DNA of 64,000 bases from Nematostella vectensis (lineage: Eukaryota; Cnidaria; Anthozoa; Actiniaria; Edwardsiidae). The position numbers and the translations under genes are program-made. Under the pieces are notes generated by a model. That model worked only from the letters and a program-made list of their open reading frames with translations, was not told the DNA's origin and searched no databases. The stretch is taken from NCBI RefSeq assembly GCF_932526225.1, contig NC_064042.1:4323001-4387000 (forward strand). The letters run 5' to 3'. This document shows, in pieces, positions 44,152-58,300 of the stretch (its first letter is position 1; each line of letters starts with the position of its first letter).

Positions 44152-46044
44152 TCGGTATGTTTTGGGTGAGTGATTGCGGAAAACAGTTGCCAGCAAGGCA
44201 TGAATTGATTATTTCGATTGTTTTTTAATCACTTTATTTATTTCGTCAAGACCAAGTAAAAAAAAAAAAGAAATAGAAAAAATACTTTCTCTTGTTCCAC
44301 GATGGATATGAATGACAAACAGCAAATAATGTGTTAGCCGTATCTCATGCGGTCAGATAAATAACAGTTGGATAATAACATAATAATAACAAAATAACAG
44401 TTGAAGGACTGCGCCGTTATTAATTATAATTGACTAAGGAGGAAATTGCGGCATTTCCTGCACTCAACGACACTCATTTCAAAACATAAATTCATATTCG
44501 CCGAAAGGTTGGTCTTGTCCGTCCAAATATATAAATCTATTTCAAATAAATTGACGTATTGCATAAACCATGGATAAAACACTGGAAAATCCGTGTTGCC
44601 TTGTATAAAAAATAAGCAACTAACCGTGATGTGACGAATCCTGGTTAAAAACACCTACATTGCTTTCAAGGACTAAGATATTGCCTTTTCATTTTATCCA
44701 AGAGGGTAAGACACGTGGATTCGCACGATGCAATGTTATTTGAAATTTCGTGATTGAAAGGGGGGCTGAATTCTGGAATCACGTGGTGTGAACCGAGCCT
44801 ACACTATCATGCGCGTGGTGTGAACCGAGCCTACACTATCATGCGCGTGGTGTAGACTGAGCCTGCTACACTATCATGCGCGTGGTGTGAACCGAGCAAA
44901 CTCTATCATCCGCGTGGTGTAGACTGAGCCTGCTACACTATCATGTGCGTGGTGTGAACCCGGCCTACACCATCAAGCCCTAGAATGTGTCCCTCCATTT
45001 GCCCATGATACTGAAGGACTCTAAATTACTAATACATCTTTGAAATTTAGCTACTGGGAAGACCATGTCTTACAGATGGAGAAATAAAAAATACATTCTC
45101 TTCTTCTGTCTTATAAAACCCCTGGATTTCCGAGAAGAATGAATATGGATCACAATGAATAATCTCTGCATTTCAAAGAAAAATCGCATCTATGCTATGG
45201 TTTATGCCGTCGTGTACATTCAAGGGACCAACAATTTCATCCCACAGACGGCTCAATGTCTCGTTCTTGAAGGAATAATAGCTCTCATCTGGGCTTGACA
45301 TAGCAGTATTATTATTAAATAATGCCTACTTCTAAAACGGAAGGACGATTATTATAATTGCCTGAAGAGAAAATATGCCATTTCCTGCACTCATCGGCAC
45401 TCATCAAAGTATAAATTCATAAAAGTATTCGCCGTCAAGTTGCTACATGGCCTCGTAGTCCAAGTATACATAAATTTCAGTCGTAGCCGGGTTGCCGCGT
45501 GGTTATCAAATAAGTAAGCAAAGAAATGTGACGATAAAGAGAATTCTGGTTAAGAACGGTAGCATATAGTTGATAAAGCTATCAACTATGTGCGTCTGAG
45601 CACCTTATTTGCTTTCAAGGATCGAAGATGTTATCCAAGATGCACGGCGGGTTACGACGCATTGATTCGCACGATTCAATGTTATTTGACATGGGTTTAT
45701 ATCTTATTACAAAAAGGATCGCCACTAGTAATGGTGCGCAAAGTATGCTAAAGGCTCGTGTTTCTCCTATGTTCTGTACATTTTAAAGTCATTGACACGA
45801 CGTGTGAACCGAGCCTTCACTATCAAGCAATGATAGTGGTATTGACATGAGTAAACATAGTTTGGACTAACTTTATCGCTCTACGTTCAGTTTGACTCCA
45901 TAGCGTATAACGGTATCCATACGCGTAAGCATAGAGTAGACTAAGCTTAATCGCTCTACGCTTCGTCGCTGTACTCTCAGTTTCACTCCATAGTACTGGT
46001 TTCGATAAGCGTCAACAAACGACGTACCTTTGTTGCTCTACACT
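44152..46044. other. Spacer between CALHM-like gene and gene D
   Basis: Only tandem repeats (44783-44980 and a looser array at 45850-46060 with gctctac..actccatag). No exon seen; the gene D 3' UTR must begin here. Confidence 0.45.
44783..44980. repeat. Tandem repeat of about 33-47 bp
   Basis: Five units around gcgtggtgtgaaccgagcct and actatcatgcg. A diverged single unit lies near 45800. Confidence 0.7.
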
Positions 46045-46347
46045 TCACGCCATAGTACTGGTATCAAGTTTTGCGTAGTGCGACTCGAGGCTTCCAATGT
46101 CAAGTTGCTCATACTGCTGTATGTTCTCATACAAAGCTTCTCCTGGTCCTGTCTGGCCCTGGGGCCTGCTCAAAGATGCGTATCTATCATTTGATTGGTC
46201 GGCATCCTGCGAGGCGTATAAGACACACCTTGCACTGCGTGAGCCGACCTCGTCGTATACTGGTTCTTCTGTGTTTCCTTCATGGCTTGCGTAGCTGGCG
46301 TTTATAACTCCCCCCAAAGTGTGCAAGGCGAGCGGTTGATTCCTCTC
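46045..46347 (-). CDS. Gene D terminal tail exon with ITAM
   Basis: 303-nt exon, phase 0 start, ending in TGA. Tyrosines: [50 protein letters not shown], eight residues, then YAKL satisfies the canonical ITAM spacing (YxxL-x6-8-YxxL). SHYAKL alone also fits the ITIM rule. Confidence 0.83.
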   Translation of the reverse strand, partial: ERNQPLALHTLGGVINASYASHEGNTEEPVYDEVGSRSARCVLYASQDADQSNDRYASLSRPQGQTGPGEALYENIQQYEQLDIGSLESHYAKLDTSTMA

Positions 46348-49300
46348 CTGTGTAGAACAGTAAAACAATATACAGCAGTCTTGTATAGAAGAATGCCGGT
46401 AACCTTCGCCTTTGTAATTGTTTATGATTGAAAATACACCATCCACGACTGAAGTCTGATTGATACTTAATCAATGATATTTGATAGTTTGAGTTTAAGA
46501 TAAGTTTCTCAGTTACTTGCTTGAATAAGCCGATGGAAATGGATCCTTTGTGTGACTCAGCTTTGAGTGGGAGCATAAAATTTTTGGCGTGATAGGCCTT
46601 TTTAACACAACTATCCTGGAGCTACCCTGGGTTTAATAGTTTCTCAAACCGCACTTTTTGGCTTTGGAGAATGTTACGATTTGATGCGTTTCACGATTAT
46701 ATTCCGCAACAATTCGAGTCGAATTAGTTGAATTGTTTTCCGACGTTTTCCAATCATGAAAGACTTTGAAAGAAACTATAAGCAAATGGCTTGTTCATGT
46801 TACTTAAACCCATAAATCCGCGATGTTAAATAATGTAACGCTAACTAAAACCCCGAAAATTACTTCAAACGAGGGGTTACTTGAAAGTGGTCCCATCTTT
46901 ATTAGCGAGCGTTTATGGACTCCCTGATGTACCCTGGAAGCCTATTTGCTGTTGTTATACCATTTGATGATTGATAGTCGCAAATTAAATGATCAAACAT
47001 TCGACTCTGAGTGAGCGCCAGCTTTCTCTCCGTCGAACCACTGCTGGCTTTTGTCTTTATCCATCGACACTAATGCTAAACCTAGATGAATGGGTGCGTA
47101 TACCTGTTCCTGTTTGTCTTTATCCATCGACACTAATGCTAAACCTAGATGAATGGGTGCGTATACCTGTTCCTGTTTGTCTTTATCCATCGACACTAAT
47201 GCTAAACCTAGATGAATGGGTGCGTATACCTGTTCCTGTTTGTCTTTATCCATCGACACTAATGCTAAACCTAGATGAATGGGTGCGTATACCTGTTCCT
47301 GTTTGTCTTTATCCATCGACACTAATGCTACACCTAGATGAATGGGTGCGTATACCTGTTCCTGTTTGTCTTTATCCATTGACACTAATGCTAAACCTAG
47401 ATGAATCGGTGCGTATACCTGTTCCTGTTTGTCTTTATCCATCGACACTAATGATAAACCTAGATGAATGGGTGCGTATACCTGTTCCTGTTTGTCTTGA
47501 TCCATCGACACTAATGCTAAACCTAGATGAATAGGTGCGTATACCTGTTCCTGTTTGTCTTTATCCATTGACACTAATGCTAAACCTAGATGAATGGGTG
47601 TGTATACCTGTTCCTGTTTGTCTTTATCCATCGACACTAATGCTAAACCTAGATGAATGGGTGCGTATACCTGTTATTGTTTGTCTTTATCTATTGACTC
47701 TAATGCTAAACCTAGATGAATGGGTGCGTATACCTGTTCCTGTTTGTCTTTATCCATTGACACTAATGCTAAACCTAGATGAATCGGTGCGTATACCTGT
47801 TCCTGTTTGTCTTTATCCATCGACACTAATGATAAACCTAGATGAATGGGTGTGTATACCTGTTCCTGTTTGTCTTTATCCATCGACACTAATGCTAAAC
47901 CTAGATGAATGGGTGCGTATACCTGTTATTGTTTGTCTTTATCCATCGACACTAATGCTACACCTAGATGAATGGGTGCGTATACCTGTTCCTGTTTGTC
48001 TTTATCCATTGACACTAAAACCTAGATGAATCGGTGCGTATACCTGTTCCTGTTTGTCTTTATCCATCGACACTAATGCTAAACCTAGATGAATGGGTGC
48101 GTATACCTGTCCCTGTTTGTCTTTATCCATTGACACTAATGCTAAACCTAGATGAATGGGTGCGTATACCTGTTCTTGTGTCGTCGGGTCAGCGTCCGCG
48201 TTTGCTTGGTCATCCCTATCGAGACAAATGAACGCGGTATTGAGTCGCTATAACAAGGCTGTGCCTACAGCTACCTTCTTTGCTGCCAGCCTCTATTCCC
48301 CATTCTTACATTGCGCGGGAGATTGGGTCGAGGTGATGCATGCTGGGACGATTTTGGGGGACGCAGTTGGAATGGCATCGTAAACATGTTGATTTGATAC
48401 TGAATAAAAGCAAGACAATGTAGGTTTTGGCAATTCTGCTCCCGGAATATATCAGCCAGATACATAACATCAACATTGGCAACGTTCGACGCCATGTTGA
48501 ATAGCGTCCCCTAAAGTCGTCCCAGCATGATGTTCGCTTATCAACTCGACCCAATCCTCCGCACAACTGAATGTGGCTCTTTTCCGTAAACCACACGAAT
48601 GAAGCGGCCTCCTTTCTAGGTCCTGAGAGAAGTCTCTTCACGACGGTGCCATTGGGTTTACCTTTTTTGAGCTTTTGTCATCTCTGAAAAAAAAAATGAA
48701 TTTTAAAAATGGCATTATAAAGATCTATCCCTCCTTTACCCACAATGGAGAAATTTTATTAAGGGCTCTCCCCTCCACTAGTCCGTAAGGGATTTTTCAC
48801 CCCCAAGAAATCAACACTTAGAGTCCTTCTCCCCCCCCCCCCCCCCCCCCCTATGAAGATGCCTTTTGTTAACCTGGCTATTCATACATGCCATTGTAGC
48901 ATCGTCCGAAATCTTTAGAGTAGTAACCAGGCAAACGAGCCCTAACACCGATAAGATATTGTGTAACCTTTGTATATACATGGAAGGCAAGTATAAGACT
49001 TTCCCTGAGCAATTTATAATATCTTATGATTACCCATCTGTTTTGGCGTTTCTAAAAGGGAAAATACATGCTAGCTTTGCAAATATGGTAAGTACGATTG
49101 CCCATATAGGTAATTTTAAAAGCTGACCCCTGAACTTATTATTTGTTAGATTATCACGTGCCCAAAAATACCTTTGCGCCTTGTCCAGCACGTGATAGCG
49201 ATAAGAAGAAGTATGACAACGAAGAGCACTGGTACCGAGACCAGGAACAGGTTCTGGAAAGTATCACTTTGCTTTGTCTCATCACCAACCAGACTTTTCA

Positions 49301-52300
49301 CTGGACCAGACATGTTCGTGGTGGGACTGCTGCAATCTAGGAATAAGTATGCGAATTTTATCTTTAGCTTTTTGCGTGCGTTTTAGCAGATCCTTTCCTA
49401 CCAGGGAAGCAGCCAGTGAATTTCAGGGGGAGAGGGGTGGGGTAATAAGGATGTCTAGATCTATGCAAACACACAAGAAAGTTGATTCGGAATGACTTGT
49501 ATCCTCAAAAACAAACACAAAGGAAAACAAAGGATTAGAATTAGTAAACATACCTTTCACCGTTACGACAGTTGTAGCAGTCTCTCCATCACCAACGACG
49601 TTGTAAGGTACGCACTTGTACACCACGTGACCTAGTGACGTCAGTCGCACAGTGTGGGTGGGGAAAGGGCTGGTGACTAGCAAGGAATCGTTCCTGTAGA
49701 TACGGTATCCCTGTGGTGCAGGCTTGGCCACTGAGTTGCATGCCAACACAGCGCTGTCGTAGAGGCAGGCGGTCACGGTTAACTTCAGGGATATGTGCTC
49801 TGGTTTGTCTAGATTGATGTAAAAAGCAACTGGAATCAGCATCAAGAGTGTACCCTTTGTTCTCCTTGTTTGCCCCGCAAAGAGTTGTCAAACCCTTTTC
49901 AGTTGACACTGAACAAGTCGTGTTGCACTAGTCACTTTTAAGAGATGCCCTGCATTTATTTGGACTGGGCTTGAGCCTATTTTCTGGATGCTATAACCTT
50001 GAGACTGGATATATGATGGCGACGTCACCCACTGTTATCTACCCTTGCATATGATAAATACTAGTACTCGACAACAGATTAAATAAACTTCAAACAACAC
50101 AAAGTATTTGGGGGACAATGCCTATACGTATCTCTGTTTGGCTGGATTCTCCTGATATTAGTAAAAACTCACAATGGACTATCAGCTGGGCAGGTGGCGA
50201 AAATCCACTACCGACGATGTTGGTCGCTTCACATGTATAGTTGCCCTGATCGGCTCGTCCCACAGGCGCAAATACCAAGTAACGTCCACCACGTTCTGCG
50301 CGCACTCTTGGGTGTGTCGCTAGATTGATTTCGGCGCCATCTTTTAGCCAGGTGTACGAGCTGACTGAGGGCTGACTACCTTCCACTGTACATCTTAGCG
50401 TTAAGCCTTCCCCCTCATTAGCACTTGCTTGTGCAGTAACCATAACTGTAGGGCGATCTGTTAAAAAAGATAACGGAATCATATTGATCATCCTTGGCGT
50501 TTGGTGTTTTGGATGCCCCTGACAAAAAAGAAAGTTAATACTTTAGTTTTGGGCTAGTATATGAATTGCCTTTCGTTTGTTTTACAAGTTTCAGATGCTT
50601 TGCCAGGAATTTTCAGTAGGGTTAACGCAGCCAGGAATTTAAAGAAGATGTAAAATCAAATGGTGGATACCACCGTCAGGGCCGGCCCCTCCCACCATAT
50701 ATTATATATGTTGGTGCCCACTTTCGGGTGGGGCTTTAGTTTTTTAGCGAATTATTGCTTCGCCCTAGTGATTAATAAATTACAAAACCCCAATTGATGT
50801 GTTCGCCCCTGCGCGTACTTATTTCGCGCCTAGGTGTAAAGTACTTAAGACTCACAATTGATAATCAGTGCAGCAGTTGATGACCCGCCGCCGATGGCGT
50901 TGTGAGCAATGCAAGTGTAATTCCCTTGATCACTCCGTTGCACGCCAATGAATGCTAAGAGTTTCCCATTTCTTTCCTGAGTCACTTGAGAACCGGCAGA
51001 CGTGTTGAAAACGGAACCGTCCTTTAGCCAGTTGTAACGATCAATTTCCGGCTGACTTACTGTCCGACACACGAGCGTCACATTGGAGCCCTCTGTAACT
51101 GTAAGTGGCGTGACCGTGACGGAAGGCTCGACTGAAAATATCAATAAAAGCATAAGAACATTATGGGCTGCTATAGGGTATTCATTTTAAAGGAATGTGA
51201 AGTTTTTACTTACAGTTCACGATCAACTTTGCAGAGGAGGCTCTTCCTATTCCCGCGCTGTTTAGTGCAACGCAGGAATACATTCCCTGGTCCCTCCTAG
51301 CCACAGGCGAGAACACTAAGTCCCGTCCACCATTCGCTGTGCTAACACTTGGGCGTGTCGCAGGGTCAAAAGATTGGCTTTCTTTAATCCACGTAAAAGA
51401 AGTGGCTGGAGGTCTACCGCTGACCAGCACGCTACACTTCAAGGTTGCATTATCTCCTTCTTTTGCTACCAGTGGAGAAACGCTGGTAACAGAGGGGTCT
51501 AGAAAAATAAATACATTATAGCGGAGCTCCCACGCGGAGCGAAGCGCCGTGTGAGCGGAGCCCCATACCTAAGAAAAAGTGGTATATAAAACAAATATGA
51601 TAACAAATATTGGTAACCCATCGACTCGAGTTTTCGTGACACGATGTCCGTCCATCCGTCCGTCCGTCCCTTAAAAGTATCGTATGACAATCAAACTTGG
51701 CGGGTGTCATGTATGTGTCGAGGGAAGTGCAAAACTGTGGTCAAGTGATTGGTGACGTCATCAATGACGTCACTAGAAGCAAAAATATGATGACGTCAAC
51801 AAAATAAAAATATACATTTAAATTTCATTAAAGAAACATTGCATGACAACAAAACTCGGTACGTGTGATGTATGTTTCAAGTGGGGTGCAATGAGATGGT
51901 CATGTGACGTCATCGATGACGTCAATAAAGTAAAACTACCCTGACGCCGAAACATCGTATGACAACTAACCTTGTTATGTGTCATGTAGTATATGTCAAG
52001 GATGGGGGAAAGGAGTTATAACAAGTCGTGTGATCTGTGAAATCGTTGACGTCGTCAAAAACAGAAATATTTAAATATTTCTTTAATTATTGAGCGAAAA
52101 TAAGGAAAGGTTTGGTCGTTTCGAGCTCCCCTTCAGGCAATGCCTAAATCTATATATTACCGTTTCAATGGGTAGGTCTGTCGTCGACAACAACCACTGA
52201 CTAAGTATGTTTTGAAAAGTAAGCAAGAGCCAAAACTTACAGTGAATGGTCATCCGAGAAGCTTGCGAAATCCCATTACCGACACTGTTGCTCGCTTCAC

Positions 52301-55300
52301 ACGTGTAGCTGCCCTGGTCAGTTCTGTATACAGGCGCAAACAAGAGATCTCTTCCTCCGTGAGTCACGCTCACATTAGGGTGTGTAGCTGGGTTGAACGT
52401 CAAGCCATCTTTACGCCATGTGTATGAGAGAACTGGGGGCTGACTTCTTATCACGGAACACCTTAGCGTTGCTAGCCCCCCTTCGCTTGCAACGATTGAT
52501 TGAAGAGAGACTTCAGGGGGATCTAAAAGATAGGTGCTTATTAAGGAGAATTGAGCGGAGCCCCATACCTAAGAAAAAGTGGTATATAAAACAAATATGA
52601 TAACAAATATTGGTAACCCATCGACTCGAGTTTTCGTGACACGATGTCCGTCCATCCGTCCGTCCGTCTCTTAAAACTATCGTATGACAATCAAACTTGG
52701 CGGGTGTCATGTATGTGTCGAGGGAAGTGCAAAACTGTGGTCAAGTGATTGGTGACGTCATCGATGACGTCACTAGAAGCAAAAAATATGATGACGTCAA
52801 CAAAATAAAAATATACATTTAAATGTCATTAAAGAAACATTGTATGACAACAAAACTCGGTACGTGTGATGTATGTTTCAAGTGGGGTGCAATGAGATGG
52901 TCATTTGACGTCATCGATGATGTCAATAAAGTAAAACTACCCTGACGCCGAAACATCGTATGACAACTAACCTTGTTATGTGTCATGTAGTATATGTCAA
53001 GGATGGGGGGAAGGGGCTATAACAAGTCGTGTGATCTGTGAAATCGTTGACGTCGTCAAAAACAGAAATATTTAAATATTTCTTTAATTATTGAGCGAAA
53101 ATAAGGAAAGGTTTGGTCGTTTCGAGCTCCCCTTCAGGCAATGCCTAAATCTATATATTACCGTTTCAAGGGTAGGTCTGTCGTCGACAACAACCACTGA
53201 CTAAGTATGTTTTGAAAAGTAAGCAAGAGCCAAAACTTACAGTGAATGGTCATCCGAGAAGCTTGCGAAATCCCATTACCGACACTGTTGCTCGCTTCAC
53301 ACGTGTAGCTGCCCTGGTCAGTTCGGTATACAGGCGCAAACAAGAGATCTCTTCCTCCGTGAGTCACGCTCACATTAGGGTGTGTAGCTGGGTTGAACGT
53401 CAAGCCATCTTTACGCCATGTGTATGAGAGAACTGGGGGCTGACTTCTTATCACGGAACACCTCAGCGTTGCTAGCCCCCCTTCGCTTGCAACGATTGAT
53501 TGAAGAGAGACTTCAGGGGGATCTAAAAGATAGGTGCTTATTAAGGAGAATTGAGCGGAGCCCCATACCTAAGAAAAAGTGGTATATAAAACAAATATGA
53601 TAACAAATATTGGTAACCCATCGACTCGAGTTTTCGTGACACGATGTCCGTCCATCCGTCCGTCCGTCTCTTAAAAGTACCGTATGACAATCAAACTTGG
53701 CGGGTGTCATGTATGTGTCGAGGGAAGTGCAAAACTGTGGTCAAGTGATTGGTGACGTCATCGATGACGTCACTAGAAGCAAAAATATGATGACGTCAAC
53801 AAAATAAAAATATACATTTAAATGTCATTAAGAAATATTGTATGACAACAAAACTCGGTACGTGTGATGTATGTTTCAAGTGGGGTGCAATGAGATGGTC
53901 ATTTGACGTCATCGATGATGTCAATAAAGTAAAACTACCCTGACGCCGAAACATCGTATGACAACTAACCTTGTTATGTGTCATGTAGTATATGTCAAGG
54001 ATGGGGGGAAGGGGCTATAACAAGTCGTGTGATCTGTGAAATCGTCGACGTCGTCAAAAACAGAAATATTTAAATATTTCTTTAATTATTGAGCGAAAAT
54101 AAGGAAAGGTTTGGTCGTTTCGAGCTCCCCTTCAGGCAATGCCTAAATCTATATATTACCGTTTCAATGGGTAGGTCTGTCGTCGACAACAACCACTGAC
54201 TAAGTATGTTTTGAAAAGTAAGCAAGAGCCAAAACTTACAGTGAATGGTCATCCGAGAAGCTTGCGAAGTCCCATTACCGACACTGTTGCTCGCTTCACA
54301 CGTGTAGCTGCCCTGGTCAGTTCGGTATACAGGCGCAAACAAGAGATCTCTTCCTCCGTGAGTCACGCTCACATTAGGGTGTGTAGCTGGGTTGAACGTC
54401 ACGCCATCTTTACGCCATGTGTATGAGAGAACTGGGGGCTGACTTCTTATCACGGAACACCTCAGCGTTGCTAGCCCCCCTTCGCTTGCAACGATTGATT
54501 GAAGAGAGACTTCAGGGGGATCTAAAAGATAGGTGCTTATTAAGGAGAATTGATTATATATCTTTATTTTTTATGTTATTGTTGTCGTTGATGTTTTATT
54601 GTTATCGTTGTTTTCGTGTATGATCATCGGTAAACAAACTCGAGAACATCGTCATACACGATACACGTTGCTTGATAAAAACATTGCTTACAGTTTACAG
54701 TCATCTTGGCAGCGATAAATCTTCCTATTCCCACACTGTTTAGTGCAACGCAGGAATACATGCCCTGATCCGTCCTTCTCAGAGATGAGAACACCAAGTA
54801 TCGTCCGCCATTGGTTGTGCTGACACATGGGCGTGTCGCGGAGTCAAATAATAAGCCGTCTTTCATCCACGTGAACGAACTGGCTGGAGGTCGACCGCTG
54901 ACCACGGTACACCTCAAAGTTGCACTATTTCCTTGATTCGCCATTACAGGAAAGACCTTTGTATCCGGGGGGACTGGAAAAAGATTTGTAAAAAGCTCAG
55001 TTAATAATATTTAAAACCTTAGCGAACACTAGCGAATACAGATAGTTTATTTCACAACACAACCGACACTTTAGTTCGGTGGTAAAGAAGTTTAAGGGTG
55101 TTAGGAAAATAGGTTGTTATGTGATCTTGGTTGCTACGTTGACACGCGCTCTCGCAATTTAGGCGGGAAAAATCGCTTCCGGTTTGAAAATGGCGGGCGT
55201 GCGTTTGTTCACACCGGTCAAAAATGTTTCATTTTTTCCTCATTTTTTTATAAAATTTATCATACTAATATGCTAAGATGCTGCAAAAAAGAGAAAAGAT

Positions 55301-58300
55301 GTGCTAAGGCAGCACAAAGTCGCTGGTCTGAAGGCAGCGTGAGAGCGCCGTGCACCTCTGGCCGTGCACTAGGATTTCATCTAATGACGTCATCAATATG
55401 TAGCCCGATGAGTCACTAGTCCAATTGACCAATTTCAGCAATAAAACTCTTTTTCGGACAAATCTACGCTAATTTAAAATTTCCCTAGCAACCTAAGTTC
55501 CGAACACCCTTGAGACAGAACGCATTTCTACTTGCTGGCATCGAATGTTTTTCATTCTTGCTAAAACTCCCAAATACCTGTGGTATATTGGCTACTCACA
55601 GTTAATAGTAAGTGAAACACCTGGCGAGATCTTGGTAACGGCGTTTTGACTCGCGGTGCACGTGTAAAATCCTTGATCAGTTCTCTTTACAGGTGCGAAA
55701 ACCAGGTCCCGACCACCGTTTTGAAGGTGGATATTTGCCGGGAGAGAAAAAGGTGATCCATTTCGCGCCCAGGAATAAGAGAAAGCTCCCGACTGGCCTG
55801 TCACAGTGCAAGTGAACGTTGTGCTTGTACTCTCATTGAGCAATAGATCTACAATCAGAATGAGTTTGTGTCTCAAGAAACCTTTTGCTGTATTATCGGA
55901 GCTGCAGCTGGCCTAGAGATATTAGAGGAGACGGTCACGATACAGAGACATACAAAAACTATCAGGAGAAGGCACAGCCACGCCTCTACCGGTCCCTTCC
56001 TTATAATTATATGAAAATATTTGAGGGCACGTGTTCCAAGTGCTCCACCTCTTGCTACGGCCATGTTTAGTCAGCCCTTAAACGCCCCTTTGTAATAGAT
56101 CCAGTAAAGCTTGACCTGCAGAGGAGCTCCACCTTACACCGACTTTTTACTATTCCTGATATCTTTTTTACTGCTTATACGATTTGCCTCATGCACAGCC
56201 TTCTTGTATGTTCTCTTCTTCCAGAAACTTGCAAACCCTCATCCTGCTGACAGCGATCAAGGACTCACAACAATTAAATGTAAAAATGGATTTGTGGAGT
56301 TTTGGAGTTTGCCGCTCGAAATAAATGGCACAGAAATTATTTTAGATGATGATTATGGCTCAAGCCGATAGGAAAACCTGACGTAGCCCATCCAGGAAAA
56401 GTGAGAAAATGGAGCTATGTGATTGCTATATGTCCGTTGTACGTAGGAGGAGTTAAAATGTTATTCTGTCAATACAAAGAGCAACATCAAGAGAGTAATA
56501 GATAATGATGCCTGTTCCGAGACAGAACAGACATTTATTTTTAGATAAGCCCTTACATTGGCTAGCGCTAACGTCTCCTACAGCACGACTCTCACTTACG
56601 ATCAAGCCCGCAGGGCAAAACAGAGTTAAAAGCAGAGGCTGTTATTGCAATGTTTTTAAAAACATACCTTCCTTTTTAGAGTCAGACTATTTGAAATAGC
56701 CCTGCACAATTAAATTCAGTGCAATATATTTTTGTGTTTCATGTATCTATTGTTGTCACGTACATGAAAGCGTGGTGAGGAGATGCCATACCATATTGAC
56801 AAATGACCCCGGCGTCTTCGCCATGACTGCAGTCATGTGAGCCCCAACCGTTGAATGGACACTGAGATATATCGTTCTCTGAACCAGTGCACCGGACCCC
56901 GTCCATCCAGATCTGACCAGATCCCTGACCAAAATGGGCTGATCCTACGGCCCGTACTGCGACATATCCCAGCATTCCACAAACAACTTTGGCGTCATTC
57001 ATGTCCCATGAGTCATCGCATACTGTGCCCCAGGCTCCTTGATGAAGAATTTCCACGCGACCAGCTTGGGGCGATCCTCCTCCCATCAAACGCACTAAGA
57101 AAATTGAAATGTATGTTACAACAATGTTGTTCAAAGCATGCACAGATAAAAATTGTTGATGATGAAAATTCTGATTGCAAGTGATAATTAGAGGTAATGA
57201 TGATGTTAAAGAAGCTTTTGATGATGTTGATCGTGATTATGTTAGTGGTAATTATGATGAACGGTGATGACATGGTCCGTGTGCGCATTACAAATGATGG
57301 ATGTTTAGTCTGTTAAAAGCTTAATCTCTGACCATACCATATTGACAAATGACCCCTGCGTCTTCGTGATGACCACAGTTGTGTGCGCCCCATCCATTGA
57401 ATAGACACTGAAATATGTCCCTTTCTCTACCAGTGCATCGGACATCGTCCATCCAGATAGGATCTGATCCCTGACCGAAGTGAGCTGATCCTACGGCCTG
57501 TCCTGCGGTATATCCCAGCATTCCACACACCACTTTGGCGTCGTTCAGGTCCCAAAAGTCATCGCATACTGTGCCCCAGACTCCTTGATAAAATATTTCC
57601 ACGCGGCCTTCTAGCGATGATGAGCCCCCTACCAGACGCACTGAATGATCTTTGCATGGAAACGAAACAGTAAACAAAACAATATAACAACTAGAATGAT
57701 ACAAAAAGGCCTTGCCTTTCCGGCTTTCTATGCGGCAAAGGAAAAGCAACTTTGAGAAACGAAAAAGACTTTTCTCTCAATCATTATTTCTGCATATAGA
57801 TTCACCACCAAACAAAAATAGTTTGATCCTATAAGAGATCTCCCTTTCTCCTCCGTCTCCCTTTCTCCTCCGTCTCCCTTTCCCCTCCATTCTCAAATTA
57901 TCAAAATCCTTCCAGGGAGGTATGTTTTTTTTAACTACCAAAGGCAAAGGTTTTTTTGGATAAGATAGAAAGACCACGACATCAACTAAGAGCTAATACA
58001 AATGCCAAAGTGGAGCCATCTCAAAAAGTAGAGCCAACACAACACATAGTTTACCATCGGGAAATCCACCAAGCCGGAAGAAACAATAATATCTTAAAGG
58101 GTGATTTCCAAAACCCTTGATGAGAGGTATAGCTCTTTTCTACAATCGCACAAGAAAATAAAATTTGATGTATTTATCAAGAGGACTTTAAAGATATCTC
58201 GAGAGTTTCGCTAGACTACCAGTGAGTGCAGAGCTCCGAAAATATCGAAAAAGCAGTGCCGCAGATCAAACATCTCGAAGTTAAAAATAATTTGGAATAA

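Larger units (their letters stand above)
51553..54553. repeat. 1-kb tandem triplication carrying gene D Ig exons 3-5
   Basis: Three units starting at 51553, 52553 and 53553, near-identical in exon and intron. Introns contain gacgtcatcgatgacgtca-type palindromes. Confidence 0.9.

Noticed and set aside
46549-46592. Alternative gene D tail exon ([12 protein letters not shown])
   Set aside because: Would fit phase 1 to 0 but only if the 22-nt and 46-nt exons are skipped, and its acceptor is weak.
46989-48231. Plus-strand repetitive protein of 21-residue units ([15 protein letters not shown]...)
   Set aside because: The 63-bp period keeps several frames open on both strands. The plus frame is broken by stops and has no start, domain or splice context; gene D is on the minus strand.
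48306-48641. Minus-strand transposase-like frame
   Set aside because: Only a faint resemblance to DDE transposases, several frame changes and an inverted repeat; not enough to name.
55873-56064. Possible first exon of a separate Ig gene (leader-like [15 protein letters not shown])
   Set aside because: It has a start and hydrophobic core, but no donor in the phase needed to join the Ig exon at 55848. Direct joining of SRCR3 to that exon is in phase. Could still be an alternative start.
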